The notes under the pieces: model-generated
The model's database searches: none
What the model was told of the DNA's origin: nothing
Seen by the model: only the letters and a program-made list of their open reading frames with translations
Shown: piece after piece, positions 1 to 7,174 of the stretch
Numbering within the stretch: the first letter of the stretch is position 1
How the letters are laid out: each line of letters begins with the position of its first letter
Made by a program: the position numbers and the translations under genes
DNA from: Labilithrix sp.
GTDB taxonomy: Bacteria; Myxococcota; Polyangia; Polyangiales; Polyangiaceae
NCBI GenBank assembly: GCA_028287035.1
Contig: JAQBQL010000044.1
Coordinates: 1 to 22,573, forward strand
Direction of reading: 5' to 3'
DNA length: 22,573 bases

Positions 1-658
1 GCTTCGGTCCGTCGAGGTTCGACCAGCCGCCCGCGGGCGGCGGACGCGACCCTCCGGTGCGTGGCTCGAACACCTCGCGCACGGGCGGGATGGAGCGATA
101 GGCACGCGGCGGAGCGCTCGGACGGAGCGAAGCGCCGGCGCCCGTTGCCGCCGGCGCGGGCGGCGGAACGGAGATGCGCTGCCGCGCCTGCTCGGGGTCC
201 TCGGGGCGCGGCCGCTCGAAGAGGCCCACGAACTCGATGTCGCCTTCCCCGCGCCGCTCGTGAATGCCTTCGGCACGGGCGACGAGCGCTCCGAGCTTCA
301 CGAGGGCGATCGCGTCGTCCTCGTCGAGATCACCGACCACGCTCATCGTGAGCTGCGGGACTCCGCGCGCCTGCCCTTCGCGGAACATCACCTCACCGTG
401 CGTGGGCAGCGTGCTCGACGCGCGGCCCGCCCATGCCCAGCGCAGGATGCGGTCGTGCGCGGCGTAGGTCGCGAGCACCTCGCCGTAGAGCCGCGCGGTC
501 GTGTCGCCCCGGCGCGTCTCGACGTTGGCGATGCGCGAGACCGAGTCGTACTTCACGAGCTCACCGCGAGCCTCGTGCTCCTGCCGCCGCTCCGCGAAGC
601 GCCGTAGGTCACCCTGAAGCAAGAAGGAAAAGCGACGGCTCGCCTCGTCGAGGGGCAT
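1..658 (-). CDS. Hypothetical protein, partial (3' end beyond window), DUF6882-like
   Basis: The minus strand is open from an ATG at 658 to the window edge, giving 219 residues without a stop. The protein begins MPLDEASRRFSFLLQGDLRR. Residues 1-160 look like a compact alpha/beta domain. A Trp-Ala-Trp-Ala stretch near residue 75 and a Gly/Leu-rich helix near residue 130 recall DUF6882-type proteins, but that resemblance is from memory and weak. From about residue 165 it becomes a Pro/Ala/Arg-rich low-complexity tail that runs off the window. Catalytic motifs, a signal peptide and membrane segments are not visible. The start has no strong Shine-Dalgarno; it was chosen because it is the first in-frame ATG after the divergent intergenic gap. 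No function can be assigned. The gene is divergent from the lipoprotein gene at 730. Confidence 0.8.
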   Translation of the reverse strand, partial: MPLDEASRRFSFLLQGDLRRFAERRQEHEARGELVKYDSVSRIANVETRRGDTTARLYGEVLATYAAHDRILRWAWAGRASSTLPTHGEVMFREGQARGVPQLTMSVVGDLDEDDAIALVKLGALVARAEGIHERRGEGDIEFVGLFERPRPEDPEQARQRISVPPPAPAATGAGASLRPSAPPRAYRSIPPVREVFEPRTGGSRPPPAGGWSNLDGPK

Positions 659-729
659 CTTCGTCGTGATTCTACCCAAGACCGCCCAACTCCCTGTAGG
701 GTAAGCCGCGTAAAAGGAGACTCCTCACG
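659..729. promoter_or_regulatory. Divergent promoter region, short
   Basis: These 71 bases separate two divergent genes and must hold promoters for both unless they are leaderless. On the minus strand TAGAAT at about 668-673 resembles a -10 box about 10 bases from the ATG, with no convincing -35. An imperfect palindrome, CCCTGTAGGG, lies at 692-701. On the plus strand GGAG at 716-719 is a well-spaced ribosome-binding site for the gene at 730. The inverted repeat AGGAG-A-CTCCT at 715-725 overlaps it and could partly mask it. Confidence 0.35.
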
Positions 730-1176
730 ATGGCTCTCTCGATCGGCTCGCCCCGCAAAGCGTTCTTCGCGGTCGCTGTCTTCAGCGTCATGCCGCTGCT
801 CGTCGCATGTCCGAAGAAGGACCCGCCCGTGGCGGACGCCGCGCCGCCGCCCGCTCCCGAGGTCGACAGCTCGGTCGTGCTCGCGCCCCTCGACGAGGCC
901 GATGCGGCCGACGCCGCCGACGCCGCCGACGCGGCCAAGAAGTACGGCGTCGCCGTGAACACGAACGTCGCACGCCTCAAGCAGTGCTGCGGCCAGCTGC
1001 GCACGCAGGCCAAGGGGATGGGCGCGACGCCGGAGTCCGGCGTGCTGCTCTCCGCCGCCGCCCAGTGCGACGTCCTCGCCGCCCAGGCGGGCACCAGCGG
1101 CACCGCGCCCGAGCTCGCCCCTTTCAAGGCGCTGCTCGCGGGCCGCAACATCCCGCCGGTCTGCCAGGGCTTCTGA
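730..1176 (+). CDS. Small secreted lipoprotein with DAA repeats
   Basis: The product is 148 residues. Residues 1-26 form a lipoprotein signal peptide: basic residues near position 10, a hydrophobic core, then the lipobox Leu-Val-Ala-Cys with the lipidated Cys at 27. The mature part starts with a Pro/Ala linker, followed by four exact Asp-Ala-Ala repeats at residues 58-69 (bases 901-936). A small helical domain holds Cys 86, 87, 113 and 145, which could form disulfides in the periplasm. GGAG at 716-719 supports the ATG start. No enzyme motif is visible and I do not recognise the family. It converges on thiL with a 12-base gap. It is probably an envelope protein of unknown role. Confidence 0.85.
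   Translation: MALSIGSPRKAFFAVAVFSVMPLLVACPKKDPPVADAAPPPAPEVDSSVVLAPLDEADAADAADAADAAKKYGVAVNTNVARLKQCCGQLRTQAKGMGATPESGVLLSAAAQCDVLAAQAGTSGTAPELAPFKALLAGRNIPPVCQGF
901..936 (+). repeat. In-frame 9-base tandem repeat, four copies
   Basis: Four consecutive 9-base units, variants of GACGCCGCC, encode Asp-Ala-Ala four times in the linker of the lipoprotein. Copies differ only at synonymous third positions. Such a repeat could change length by slippage without breaking the frame. Confidence 0.8.
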
Positions 1177-1188
1177 GCTAGCGGCGTC

Positions 1189-2148
1189 TCACGCGAAGTG
1201 GTCGAACCCCCGTGGGACGCGCTGCATGCGCCCCGCGGCGGTGACGACCCACAGGCGCGGGACGCTCCCTGCCTTCGCGCGGGCCGCGCGGGGCTCGACG
1301 TGGCCCACGCGTACGAAGCCGGGCAAGGCCGCCGCGCTCGCGGCGAGCACCGCGTAGTCCTCGCCTCCCTCGAGCGCGAGGTCGAGTGGATCGCGCCCGA
1401 GCACGCGCGCCGCGTGGACGAGCGCGGGTCCCGCGGCGTCGAGCACCGCCGCCGCGTCGAGGACGACGTCCACGTCGCTCGCCTCGCCGAGCTGCGCCGC
1501 ATCGTGCGCGAGGCCGTCCGAGACGTCGATCGCCGCGTGCGCCGCGCCCCCGAGCGCGCGCCCCGCGGCGATGCGCGCCACCGGCCGCAGCCATGCCTCG
1601 CGGCACGGGGCGGTCGCCTCGTCTTCGCGCTCGTTCGCCTGCAGCAGCGCGAGCCCCGCCGCCGCGAGCCCCACCGGGCCGGCGAGCCATAGCCCGTCGC
1701 CGGGCTGCGCGCCGCTGCGCAGGACGGGCGCGCGCGCATGTCCGAGGAGCGTCGTCGTGATCGACGTCTCGGTGCCGCGCGCGAGGTTGCCGCCCACGAT
1801 CGGAGCGCCCACCTGGCGAGCCGCCGAGGCCTGTCCCGCGGCGAGCTGCGCGAGATCCTCGTCGCTGACGGTCGGCGCGAGGACGAGCGAGGAGAGCGCA
1901 TGACCCGGCTCGGCGCCCATGGCCGCGAGATCGCTCGCCGCCGCCATGAAGCTGCGGAACCCGACGTCCTCCCAGCCCGCGAGCTCCCTCGTGAAGTGCG
2001 TGCCCTCGACCTGCGCGTCGATCGTCCACACGAGGCGCCGCTCGTCACCGGCGAGCACCGCCGCGTCGTCCCCGATCCCGACGAGCGCCGCCTGGCCACC
2101 GGCCCCGAACGTGGCGCGCAGCTGCGCGATGCGCGACCGCTCCGTCAC
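1189..2148 (-). CDS. thiL: Thiamine-monophosphate kinase
   Basis: ThiL phosphorylates thiamine monophosphate with ATP to give thiamine diphosphate, the last step of cofactor synthesis, in the cytoplasm. At 319 residues it has normal family length. Recognisable motifs are GIGDDAAVL near residues 24-32, IDAQVEGTHF near 43-52, a FRSFMAAASDLAAMGA helix near 65-79, DVSDGL near 208-213 and EGGEDY near 260-265. The motif that is usually Gly-Gly-Asp-Thr reads Gly-Gly-Asn-Leu (Asn121), so the metal/nucleotide site may differ slightly. The ATG overlaps the stop of the upstream histidine kinase by four bases (ATGA), so it is probably translated by coupling as the last gene of a three-gene unit. Identification is firm. 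Confidence 0.93.
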   Translation of the reverse strand: MTERSRIAQLRATFGAGGQAALVGIGDDAAVLAGDERRLVWTIDAQVEGTHFTRELAGWEDVGFRSFMAAASDLAAMGAEPGHALSSLVLAPTVSDEDLAQLAAGQASAARQVGAPIVGGNLARGTETSITTTLLGHARAPVLRSGAQPGDGLWLAGPVGLAAAGLALLQANEREDEATAPCREAWLRPVARIAAGRALGGAAHAAIDVSDGLAHDAAQLGEASDVDVVLDAAAVLDAAGPALVHAARVLGRDPLDLALEGGEDYAVLAASAAALPGFVRVGHVEPRAARAKAGSVPRLWVVTAAGRMQRVPRGFDHFA

Positions 2149-3659
2149 CGTGGCATCGGCCCGGGCACCCGCGAGGGGAGCGCCGCGCGACGGGCCTGCG
2201 CGGACGGGAGCACCACGACGAAGATCGTCCCGGTGGGATCGTTGCCCTCGATCGCGATGGTCCCGCCGTGCGCGTCGAGGATGCGCTTGACGATCGACAG
2301 GCCGAGCCCGGTCCCGCCGTACTCGCGCGTCGACGACGAATCGACCTGGTAGAAGGCCTCGAAGACCTTCGCCCGTTCCGCCTTCGGGATGCCGATGCCG
2401 GTGTCGATGACCCGGATCTCCAGCACCTTCCGCACCGGGAGGAGGAGCGCGCTTCCGAGCGCGTCGTCGTCGTCATCATCGAGGCCGGGCGCATGCGGCG
2501 CGGCCGGCGCGTCGAGGACCCGCGTGCGTAGCGTCACCTTCCCGCCCTTCGGCGTGAACTTGAGCGCGTTCTCGACGAGGTTCAGGAACACCTGCCGCAG
2601 CCGGTCGGGGTCGCCGGCGATCTCGCAGGGCGTGCCGTCGCTCTCGAGCACGAGCGCCACCTGCTTCTTCAGCGCGGCCGGGGCGAGCGTCGAGCGCACC
2701 TCCTCGAGGACGGGCGCGATCTGCAGGGGCGCCTGCCGCAGCGGCATCGTCCCGCTGTCGAGCTTCGACAGATCGAGGAGCCCCATGATGAGCGCGAGGA
2801 GCTGCTCGCCCTTCGCCTGGATGGTCTTCAGGAACTCGCCCTGCTCCTCGGTGAGCGGTCCGGCGATCCCCTCGGCGAGCATCTCGCTGTAGCCGATGAT
2901 CGAGGTGAGCGGCGTTCGCAGCTCGTGGCTGACCGTCCCGAGGAAGTTCGACTTCAGCCGGTCCGCCTCGCGGAGCTTCACGAGGGCCTGCTCGAGCCGC
3001 TCGTTCTTCTCCTCCATCGCGCGGTAGCCCTCGCGCACGCTGTAGAGGTGCAGCTTGCTCGTGACGAACGCCTTGTGACTGCTGAAGATGATGAGCTCGA
3101 GGGTCGTCTTCAGGTGCCGTGCGATGCGCCCGAGCGCCTCCGCCTTCACGCGCGGGACGCGGGCGAGCAGCTCGTTCGTCTGCAGCATCGGCAGCTTGGG
3201 CGCCACGGTGGCGAGCGACTCGGGCGCCTCGCGCAGCCCGGCGGGCGCGAACGGGCCGAGCACGATGCGCCCGACGCGCCGGCCCTCGTAGTCGAGCGAG
3301 ACGATGCGGTAGGCGAGCCCGGTGAAGCACGCATGGACGATGTCGCCCTGCTCGCCCGGATCGACGTTGCGCGCCGCGCTCACGGTGGCGCCGCACGCGA
3401 GCCGCCCCCCCGAAGCCTCGTTGACGAGCGAGCAGACCTCGAGGTCGGAGGCGATGTTGACGAGGAGCGCGCCATCCGCGGAGTAGACGCGAACGTTGAT
3501 GCCGAAGATCTCCTCGACGCTGCGGCACATCTCCTCGAGGGACTCGCGGTCGACGACGTCCTCGATGCGCACCTCCGCGTCGCCCACGACCTCGAGCGCG
3601 CTCATCAGGTCGTCGACGTCGGCGCCGCTCGCGCCGCCCATGGGGGAGGAGGCGCTCAC
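2145..3659 (-). CDS. PocR-domain sensor histidine kinase
   Basis: The protein has 504 residues from a GTG start at 3659. That GTG overlaps the stop of the upstream GTPase gene (GTGA), and longer in-frame starts would lie inside that gene. Residues about 32-145 form a PocR ligand-binding domain with Cys 45, 76, 89 and 111 and the signature HACFTGLAYRIV. A helical linker follows, then a HisKA domain with His245 in SHELRTPL, and an HATPase domain with Asn364 in the N box, Asp419 in DTGIGIP and GTGLGL at 449-454. No membrane segment is visible, so it is probably a cytoplasmic sensor. No receiver domain is fused and no response regulator lies nearby, so its partner is unknown. An odd run of six Asp (394-399) sits within the ATPase domain. 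Confidence 0.92.
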   Translation of the reverse strand: MSASSPMGGASGADVDDLMSALEVVGDAEVRIEDVVDRESLEEMCRSVEEIFGINVRVYSADGALLVNIASDLEVCSLVNEASGGRLACGATVSAARNVDPGEQGDIVHACFTGLAYRIVSLDYEGRRVGRIVLGPFAPAGLREAPESLATVAPKLPMLQTNELLARVPRVKAEALGRIARHLKTTLELIIFSSHKAFVTSKLHLYSVREGYRAMEEKNERLEQALVKLREADRLKSNFLGTVSHELRTPLTSIIGYSEMLAEGIAGPLTEEQGEFLKTIQAKGEQLLALIMGLLDLSKLDSGTMPLRQAPLQIAPVLEEVRSTLAPAALKKQVALVLESDGTPCEIAGDPDRLRQVFLNLVENALKFTPKGGKVTLRTRVLDAPAAPHAPGLDDDDDDALGSALLLPVRKVLEIRVIDTGIGIPKAERAKVFEAFYQVDSSSTREYGGTGLGLSIVKRILDAHGGTIAIEGNDPTGTIFVVVLPSAQARRAALPSRVPGPMPR

Positions 3660-4375
3660 GGCGCGAGCCTCCGGCCGCCGACGCACGCGCCCGCGAGCTG
3701 CGCCGCCTTGCCTGGATGACCGAGGCTCGATGCCGCCATCTCCAGGAACGCCGCGGGCCCGAGCCCGAGCTTCCCGGTCAGATCGTGATCGGCATCGAGC
3801 CGGCACCACGCCCGGTCGAGGAGGCCGAAGAAGCTCTCGAGCACGCCGGCGCCGCTCATCGCGCACGCCTTGTAGACGGGCTCCTTGCCGCGCTGCGCGA
3901 GCTCGTCCAGCTCGGCGTCGCTGCGGACGTTCGGGAGGTCACGCTTGTTGAACTGGATGACGAGCGGCATCTTCGAGAGCGACCGCCCCATCTCCTTCAG
4001 GTTCGCGCGGAGATCGAGGAACGACTCGGCGTTGTTCTCGGTCTCCGCGAGCTGCGAGTCGGCCACGAAGACGACGCCGTCCGCCCCCTGCAGGACGAGC
4101 CGCCGCGTCGACGAGTGCACGACCTGGCCGGGCACGGTGAACACCTTCACGCGCAGGCTCATCCCGCCGCTCTCGGTTCCCGCCCGGAAGGTGAGCGGCA
4201 GCATGTCGAAGAAGAGCGTGCGATCGTCCTTCGTCTCGAGCGTCATGAGGCGCCCGCGGCTCTGGGCGCGCACGAGCTCGTGCAGCGCCTTCAGGTTCGT
4301 CGTCTTCCCACTGAGCGCCGGCCCGTAGTAAACGAGCTTGATCGCGACTTCACGGGCGGCGAAGTTGAGCTGCAC
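3656..4375 (-). CDS. MglA-like small Ras-family GTPase
   Basis: The 239-residue protein starts with GTG at 4375. It matches the bacterial MglA family of polarity and motility GTPases. Seen motifs are VYYGPALSGKTTNL (P-loop 18-25), DDRTLFFD near 50-57, TVPGQV at 80-85 (MglA-type Thr in place of the Ras Asp), GVVFVADSQ near 100-108 and NKRD at 143-146. The GTPase core ends near residue 195, followed by about 45 extra Gly/Ala-rich residues not found in classical MglA (about 195 residues). There is no MglB/Roadblock partner next to it. It is the first gene of the unit with the PocR kinase and thiL. It could act as a GTP-switched output or localiser for the kinase; that is inference. Confidence 0.9.
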   Translation of the reverse strand: MQLNFAAREVAIKLVYYGPALSGKTTNLKALHELVRAQSRGRLMTLETKDDRTLFFDMLPLTFRAGTESGGMSLRVKVFTVPGQVVHSSTRRLVLQGADGVVFVADSQLAETENNAESFLDLRANLKEMGRSLSKMPLVIQFNKRDLPNVRSDAELDELAQRGKEPVYKACAMSGAGVLESFFGLLDRAWCRLDADHDLTGKLGLGPAAFLEMAASSLGHPGKAAQLAGACVGGRRLAP

Positions 4376-4403
4376 GGGCGCGAGACCAGCGTATCATGGG
4401 CGG
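4376..4403. promoter_or_regulatory. 28-base divergent gap between two GTG starts
   Basis: Both flanking genes start with GTG and are only 28 bases apart, so either the leaders are very short or the promoters lie inside the opposite gene. TATCAT at 4392-4397 (plus strand) is one base from a consensus -10 and would place transcription start at or near the peroxiredoxin GTG, that is leaderless. No convincing -35 accompanies it. Confidence 0.3.
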
Positions 4404-4982
4404 GTGCTGAAGGAAGGCGACAAGGTCCCGGCGGCTCTCCTGAACACCTCGTTCGAGGCGATGCTCCCGAGCGGCCCGGGCAGAACGAAGGACGACCCCG
4501 TGACGGCGTCACTGGCGGACCTCACCCCGGCGGGCAAGACGCTCGTGCTGTTCTTCTATCCGAAGGACAGCACGCCGGGCTGCACGCGCGAGGCGCAGGG
4601 GTTCACGGCATCACGGAAGGCCATCGAAAAGGCGGGCGGCGTCGTCGTCGGCGTCTCGCGCGACTCCGTGAAGAGCCACTGCGCCTTCCGCGACAAGTAC
4701 GACCTGGATCTGCCGCTGCTCTCGGACCCCGACCGGCTCCTCCACGAGGGGTTCGGCGCCTGGGGCGAGAAGACCATGTATGGCAAGAAGGTCCTCGGCG
4801 CGATCCGCAGCACCTTCTTCGTGAAGGACGGCAAGGTCCTGCGCGTCTGGCCGAGCGTGAAGGTCGACGACCACATCGCGCAGGTGCTCGAGGCCCTCTC
4901 CGGCAAGGCGGCCCCCGCGGCGCCCGCCGCGAAGACGGCAACGCCCGCCGCAAAGAAGAAGACGGCCAAGGCCAAGGCGTGA
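4404..4982 (+). CDS. bcp: Thioredoxin-dependent peroxiredoxin, BCP/PrxQ type
   Basis: This 192-residue enzyme reduces hydrogen peroxide and organic peroxides in the cytoplasm. The core motif FFYPKDSTPGCTREA carries the peroxidatic Cys60. The usual BCP resolving Cys five residues later is Gln65, but Cys93 in SHCAFRD lies in the next helix and may resolve the sulfenic acid, as in some PrxQ enzymes; that is inference. After residue 165 there is an Ala/Pro/Lys tail ending KKKTAKAKA, unusual for the family. The GTG at 4404 was chosen because an upstream ATG at 4338 would overlap the divergent GTPase gene and adds residues unlike the family. Its stop overlaps the next start (GTGA), implying co-translation. 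Confidence 0.88.
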   Translation: MLKEGDKVPAALLNTSFEAMLPSGPGRTKDDPVTASLADLTPAGKTLVLFFYPKDSTPGCTREAQGFTASRKAIEKAGGVVVGVSRDSVKSHCAFRDKYDLDLPLLSDPDRLLHEGFGAWGEKTMYGKKVLGAIRSTFFVKDGKVLRVWPSVKVDDHIAQVLEALSGKAAPAAPAAKTATPAAKKKTAKAKA

Positions 4983-6052
4983 GCGGCCCCGACGACGTCA
5001 CCGTCGTTTGGGTCGAGAAGGCCGAGGGCCGCGACGACGCGGTGCGGTCGATGAACGACTGGGCCCGTGCGCGCGGCGTCCGGCTGAAGGCGCCCGACGC
5101 CGCGGCGCCGGCGAGCGCGGCGCTGCGGGTCGATCCGTCGGTCGCCGAGCGCGTGGAGGGCGAGCTCGATCAGGCGCGCGAGGCGATCACCGCCCTCGAC
5201 GCCGAGGCCGCCGAACGGGCGCTCGCCCGCGCCGAGACCCTCGTCCGCGAGCATCCCGAGCTGCCCCAGGCGGCCTGGCTGCGCGCCGAGGTGAGCCGCA
5301 GCTGGGCGGCGCGGTTCGCGCGCGTCGACCCGCGAGACGACGCGCGCGCGGCCGCGGCGGGCCAGGAGGCGGACGCGCTCGACGGCGGGCGCGCCATGGG
5401 CATCGGCGAGGCGGGCTTCCCGGCGCGGCCGAGGATCACGACGTCGCTCACGGTCAGCGGCGGCGGCCAGCTGTCGGTCCGCCTCGACGGCGTGGAGCTC
5501 GCCTGCACCAGCACGCCCGAAGGGCTCAGCTGCCCGGTCGACGTCGCGCCCGCCGAGCACCACGTCGTCGTCGCGGTCGACGGCGACGCGGTGCAAGCGT
5601 CGTGGGTCACGATCGCGCCTCTCCCGCCCGCGACCGCACGGCCTCCCCTCTCCATCGCCCTGGCCGAGGATGGCGCGTGCTCGGTCGCCGCGTTCCGCGC
5701 GGTGCGCCGCGACGCCCAGACGGTTCGCGCCGACCGCGTCTCCTGCCCGTCGTGGGTCGCCGCCGCGCCTGCCGAGGGCCGGTCCGCGGTCCTCGTCGCG
5801 CGCTGCGAGGGGCCGCGGTGCGGTCCGTTCGTGGAGTGGCGCTCGCGCGGCGGGCTCGGCGGAGACCCTGGCGATGCGAGCGAGGCTCCGCCGCCGGTGG
5901 TCGCCAGGTCGAAGTGGCCGGCCTGGGCGACGTGGACCGCGGTCGGGGTCGGCGCCGCGGTGGCCACGACCATCACGCTCATCGCGACCGGCGCGTTCGA
6001 GTCCCGCGCGACCGAGCCACGCTTCACGGCCGGCGGCGTGCGGATCGAGTGA
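4979..6052 (+). CDS. Uncharacterised protein with helical repeat region and C-terminal membrane anchor
   Basis: The 357-residue product starts at a GTG that overlaps the peroxiredoxin stop by four bases. Residues about 55-140 are Ala/Glu/Arg-rich helices resembling one or two TPR units (EHPELPQAAWLRAEV). Residues 150-300 look beta-rich, with GGGQLSVRLDGVEL and six Cys at 176, 185, 234, 256, 276 and 281. A Pro-rich linker precedes one hydrophobic segment at about 313-340 and a 17-residue tail. There is no N-terminal signal peptide. Tail anchoring would leave the Cys-rich part in the cytoplasm, whereas six Cys would better suit an oxidising compartment, so the topology is puzzling. Pairing with a peroxiredoxin suggests a redox role, unproven. 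I do not recognise the family. Confidence 0.78.
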   Translation: MSGPDDVTVVWVEKAEGRDDAVRSMNDWARARGVRLKAPDAAAPASAALRVDPSVAERVEGELDQAREAITALDAEAAERALARAETLVREHPELPQAAWLRAEVSRSWAARFARVDPRDDARAAAAGQEADALDGGRAMGIGEAGFPARPRITTSLTVSGGGQLSVRLDGVELACTSTPEGLSCPVDVAPAEHHVVVAVDGDAVQASWVTIAPLPPATARPPLSIALAEDGACSVAAFRAVRRDAQTVRADRVSCPSWVAAAPAEGRSAVLVARCEGPRCGPFVEWRSRGGLGGDPGDASEAPPPVVARSKWPAWATWTAVGVGAAVATTITLIATGAFESRATEPRFTAGGVRIE

Positions 6053-6075
6053 GCGCGTGATCGGCGCGCCGCGCG

Positions 6076-6093
6076 GAAGGATCCGGGTCCTTC
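6076..6093 (+). terminator. Weak hairpin after the 4979-6052 gene
   Basis: GAAGGA at 6076-6081 and TCCTTC at 6088-6093 form a 6-bp stem with a 6-base loop, 24 bases after the stop. No T-run follows. It may be a weak terminator or a chance repeat. Confidence 0.25.
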
Positions 6094-6162
6094 GCCGGTA
6101 GAACGTTCGGCGCCTGCAGCCTCTTCCGTCCCGTTTCGTGCGGGATCCAGCGGCGTTTTGCG

Positions 6163-6178
6163 CGCAACGCGCGTTGCG
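6163..6178. promoter_or_regulatory. 16-bp perfect palindrome upstream of the M48 peptidase gene (operator candidate)
   Basis: CGCAACGCGCGTTGCG is its own reverse complement and lies 41 bases before the ATG at 6219, a usual place for an operator near a promoter. No regulator gene is adjacent. No clear -10/-35 pair could be drawn around it. Confidence 0.35.
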
Positions 6179-6218
6179 AAGGCGGGGGGGCGAGCTTACG
6201 CTGAGCGGAGAGGTTTTC

Positions 6219-7121
6219 ATGGCCAACGCCCCCACGCTTGATTTCAACGCCTTCGTCACGCGACGGAGGGCCGAGCGCGCCGGTGGCGCCATGGAGAACG
6301 AGCACGACTACTCGTACGTGCTCGACCGGCAGACCCGGGCGACCTTCGAGTCCGCGAAGCCCATCGAGCTCGCCGTCGCGAGCATGGTTCGCGTGTTCAA
6401 GGAGCGCGAGCGTGGGCGCCTGCTCGGCAACGCGGTCCAGGTCTCGAGCCGCCAGTTCTCGCGCATCCACGGCATCACCGCCGAGTGCTCGCAGACGCTC
6501 GGGATCAACCCGCCCCAGGTCTTCATCGTCAACAGCCCGCACCTCAACGCGGGGACGTTCGGGACCAACGAGGAGTCGTTCATCGTCGTCCACTCCGCCC
6601 TCGTCGACCAGTACACCGATGACGAGCTCCGGTTCGTCCTCGGCCACGAGTGCGGGCACATCCACAACTCGCACGTGGTCTACCTGACGACGCTGCACTT
6701 CCTCCGCCTCGTCGCCGAGGCGTACCTGGGCGCCATCGTGATGCCCGCGATCATCCCGCTGAACGCGTGGTCGCGCCGCGCCGAGATCACGTGCGACCGC
6801 GCCGGCGTGCTGTGCTCGCGCGACCCGCACGTCGCGGCCCGCGCCCTGACGAAGCTCGTGGTCGGCTCGCGCAAGCTCTACGAGGAGTTCAACCTCGACG
6901 CCTTTCTCGAGCAGTACGAGGAGGGCAAGGAGTCGATCGGGCGTTACATGGAAGCGCTCGCCACGCACCCCTTCCTGCCGAAGCGCGTGCTCGCGCTGCG
7001 CGTCTTCGCGGAGAGCCAGCTCTATCGCAAGTTCGAGGCGCGGAGCGACGCGGCGAGCCCCGGGCTCACGATGCCCGAGGTCGACGAACGCGTGAAGGGT
7101 CTGCTCAAGGGCGACGCCTGA
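6219..7121 (+). CDS. M48-family zinc metallopeptidase
   Basis: The protein has 300 residues. It carries the zinc motif HECGH at residues 143-147 and the downstream glutamate motif EITCD at 189-193, where Glu189 would be the third ligand, placing it in the M48 (HtpX/Ste24/Oma1-like) group. A hydrophobic stretch between the motifs (about 155-183, with GAIVMPAII) could dip into or bind a membrane. There is no N-terminal signal peptide and no HtpX-style pair of N-terminal membrane helices. GGAGAGG at 6207-6213 precedes the ATG at 6219 and makes that start better than an in-frame one 81 bases upstream. A 53-base gap separates it from the dynamin-like gene, so the two may be co-transcribed. The likely role is protein quality control; the substrate is unknown. 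Confidence 0.9.
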   Translation: MANAPTLDFNAFVTRRRAERAGGAMENEHDYSYVLDRQTRATFESAKPIELAVASMVRVFKERERGRLLGNAVQVSSRQFSRIHGITAECSQTLGINPPQVFIVNSPHLNAGTFGTNEESFIVVHSALVDQYTDDELRFVLGHECGHIHNSHVVYLTTLHFLRLVAEAYLGAIVMPAIIPLNAWSRRAEITCDRAGVLCSRDPHVAARALTKLVVGSRKLYEEFNLDAFLEQYEEGKESIGRYMEALATHPFLPKRVLALRVFAESQLYRKFEARSDAASPGLTMPEVDERVKGLLKGDA

Positions 7122-7174
7122 TCCGCACGCACGCACGCCACCGATAACGTCCCGACGAAGAGAAGAAGAGGCAC

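Noticed and set aside
3716..6052. Long plus-strand frame of 778 residues
   Set aside because: Only the part from 4979 is real. The first part lies antisense to the GTPase gene and out of frame with the peroxiredoxin, and its translation is Arg/Pro-rich without domains.
4556..6292. Minus-strand frame of 578 residues opposite the peroxiredoxin pair
   Set aside because: It runs across two genes and the next intergenic gap with no domain or plausible start.
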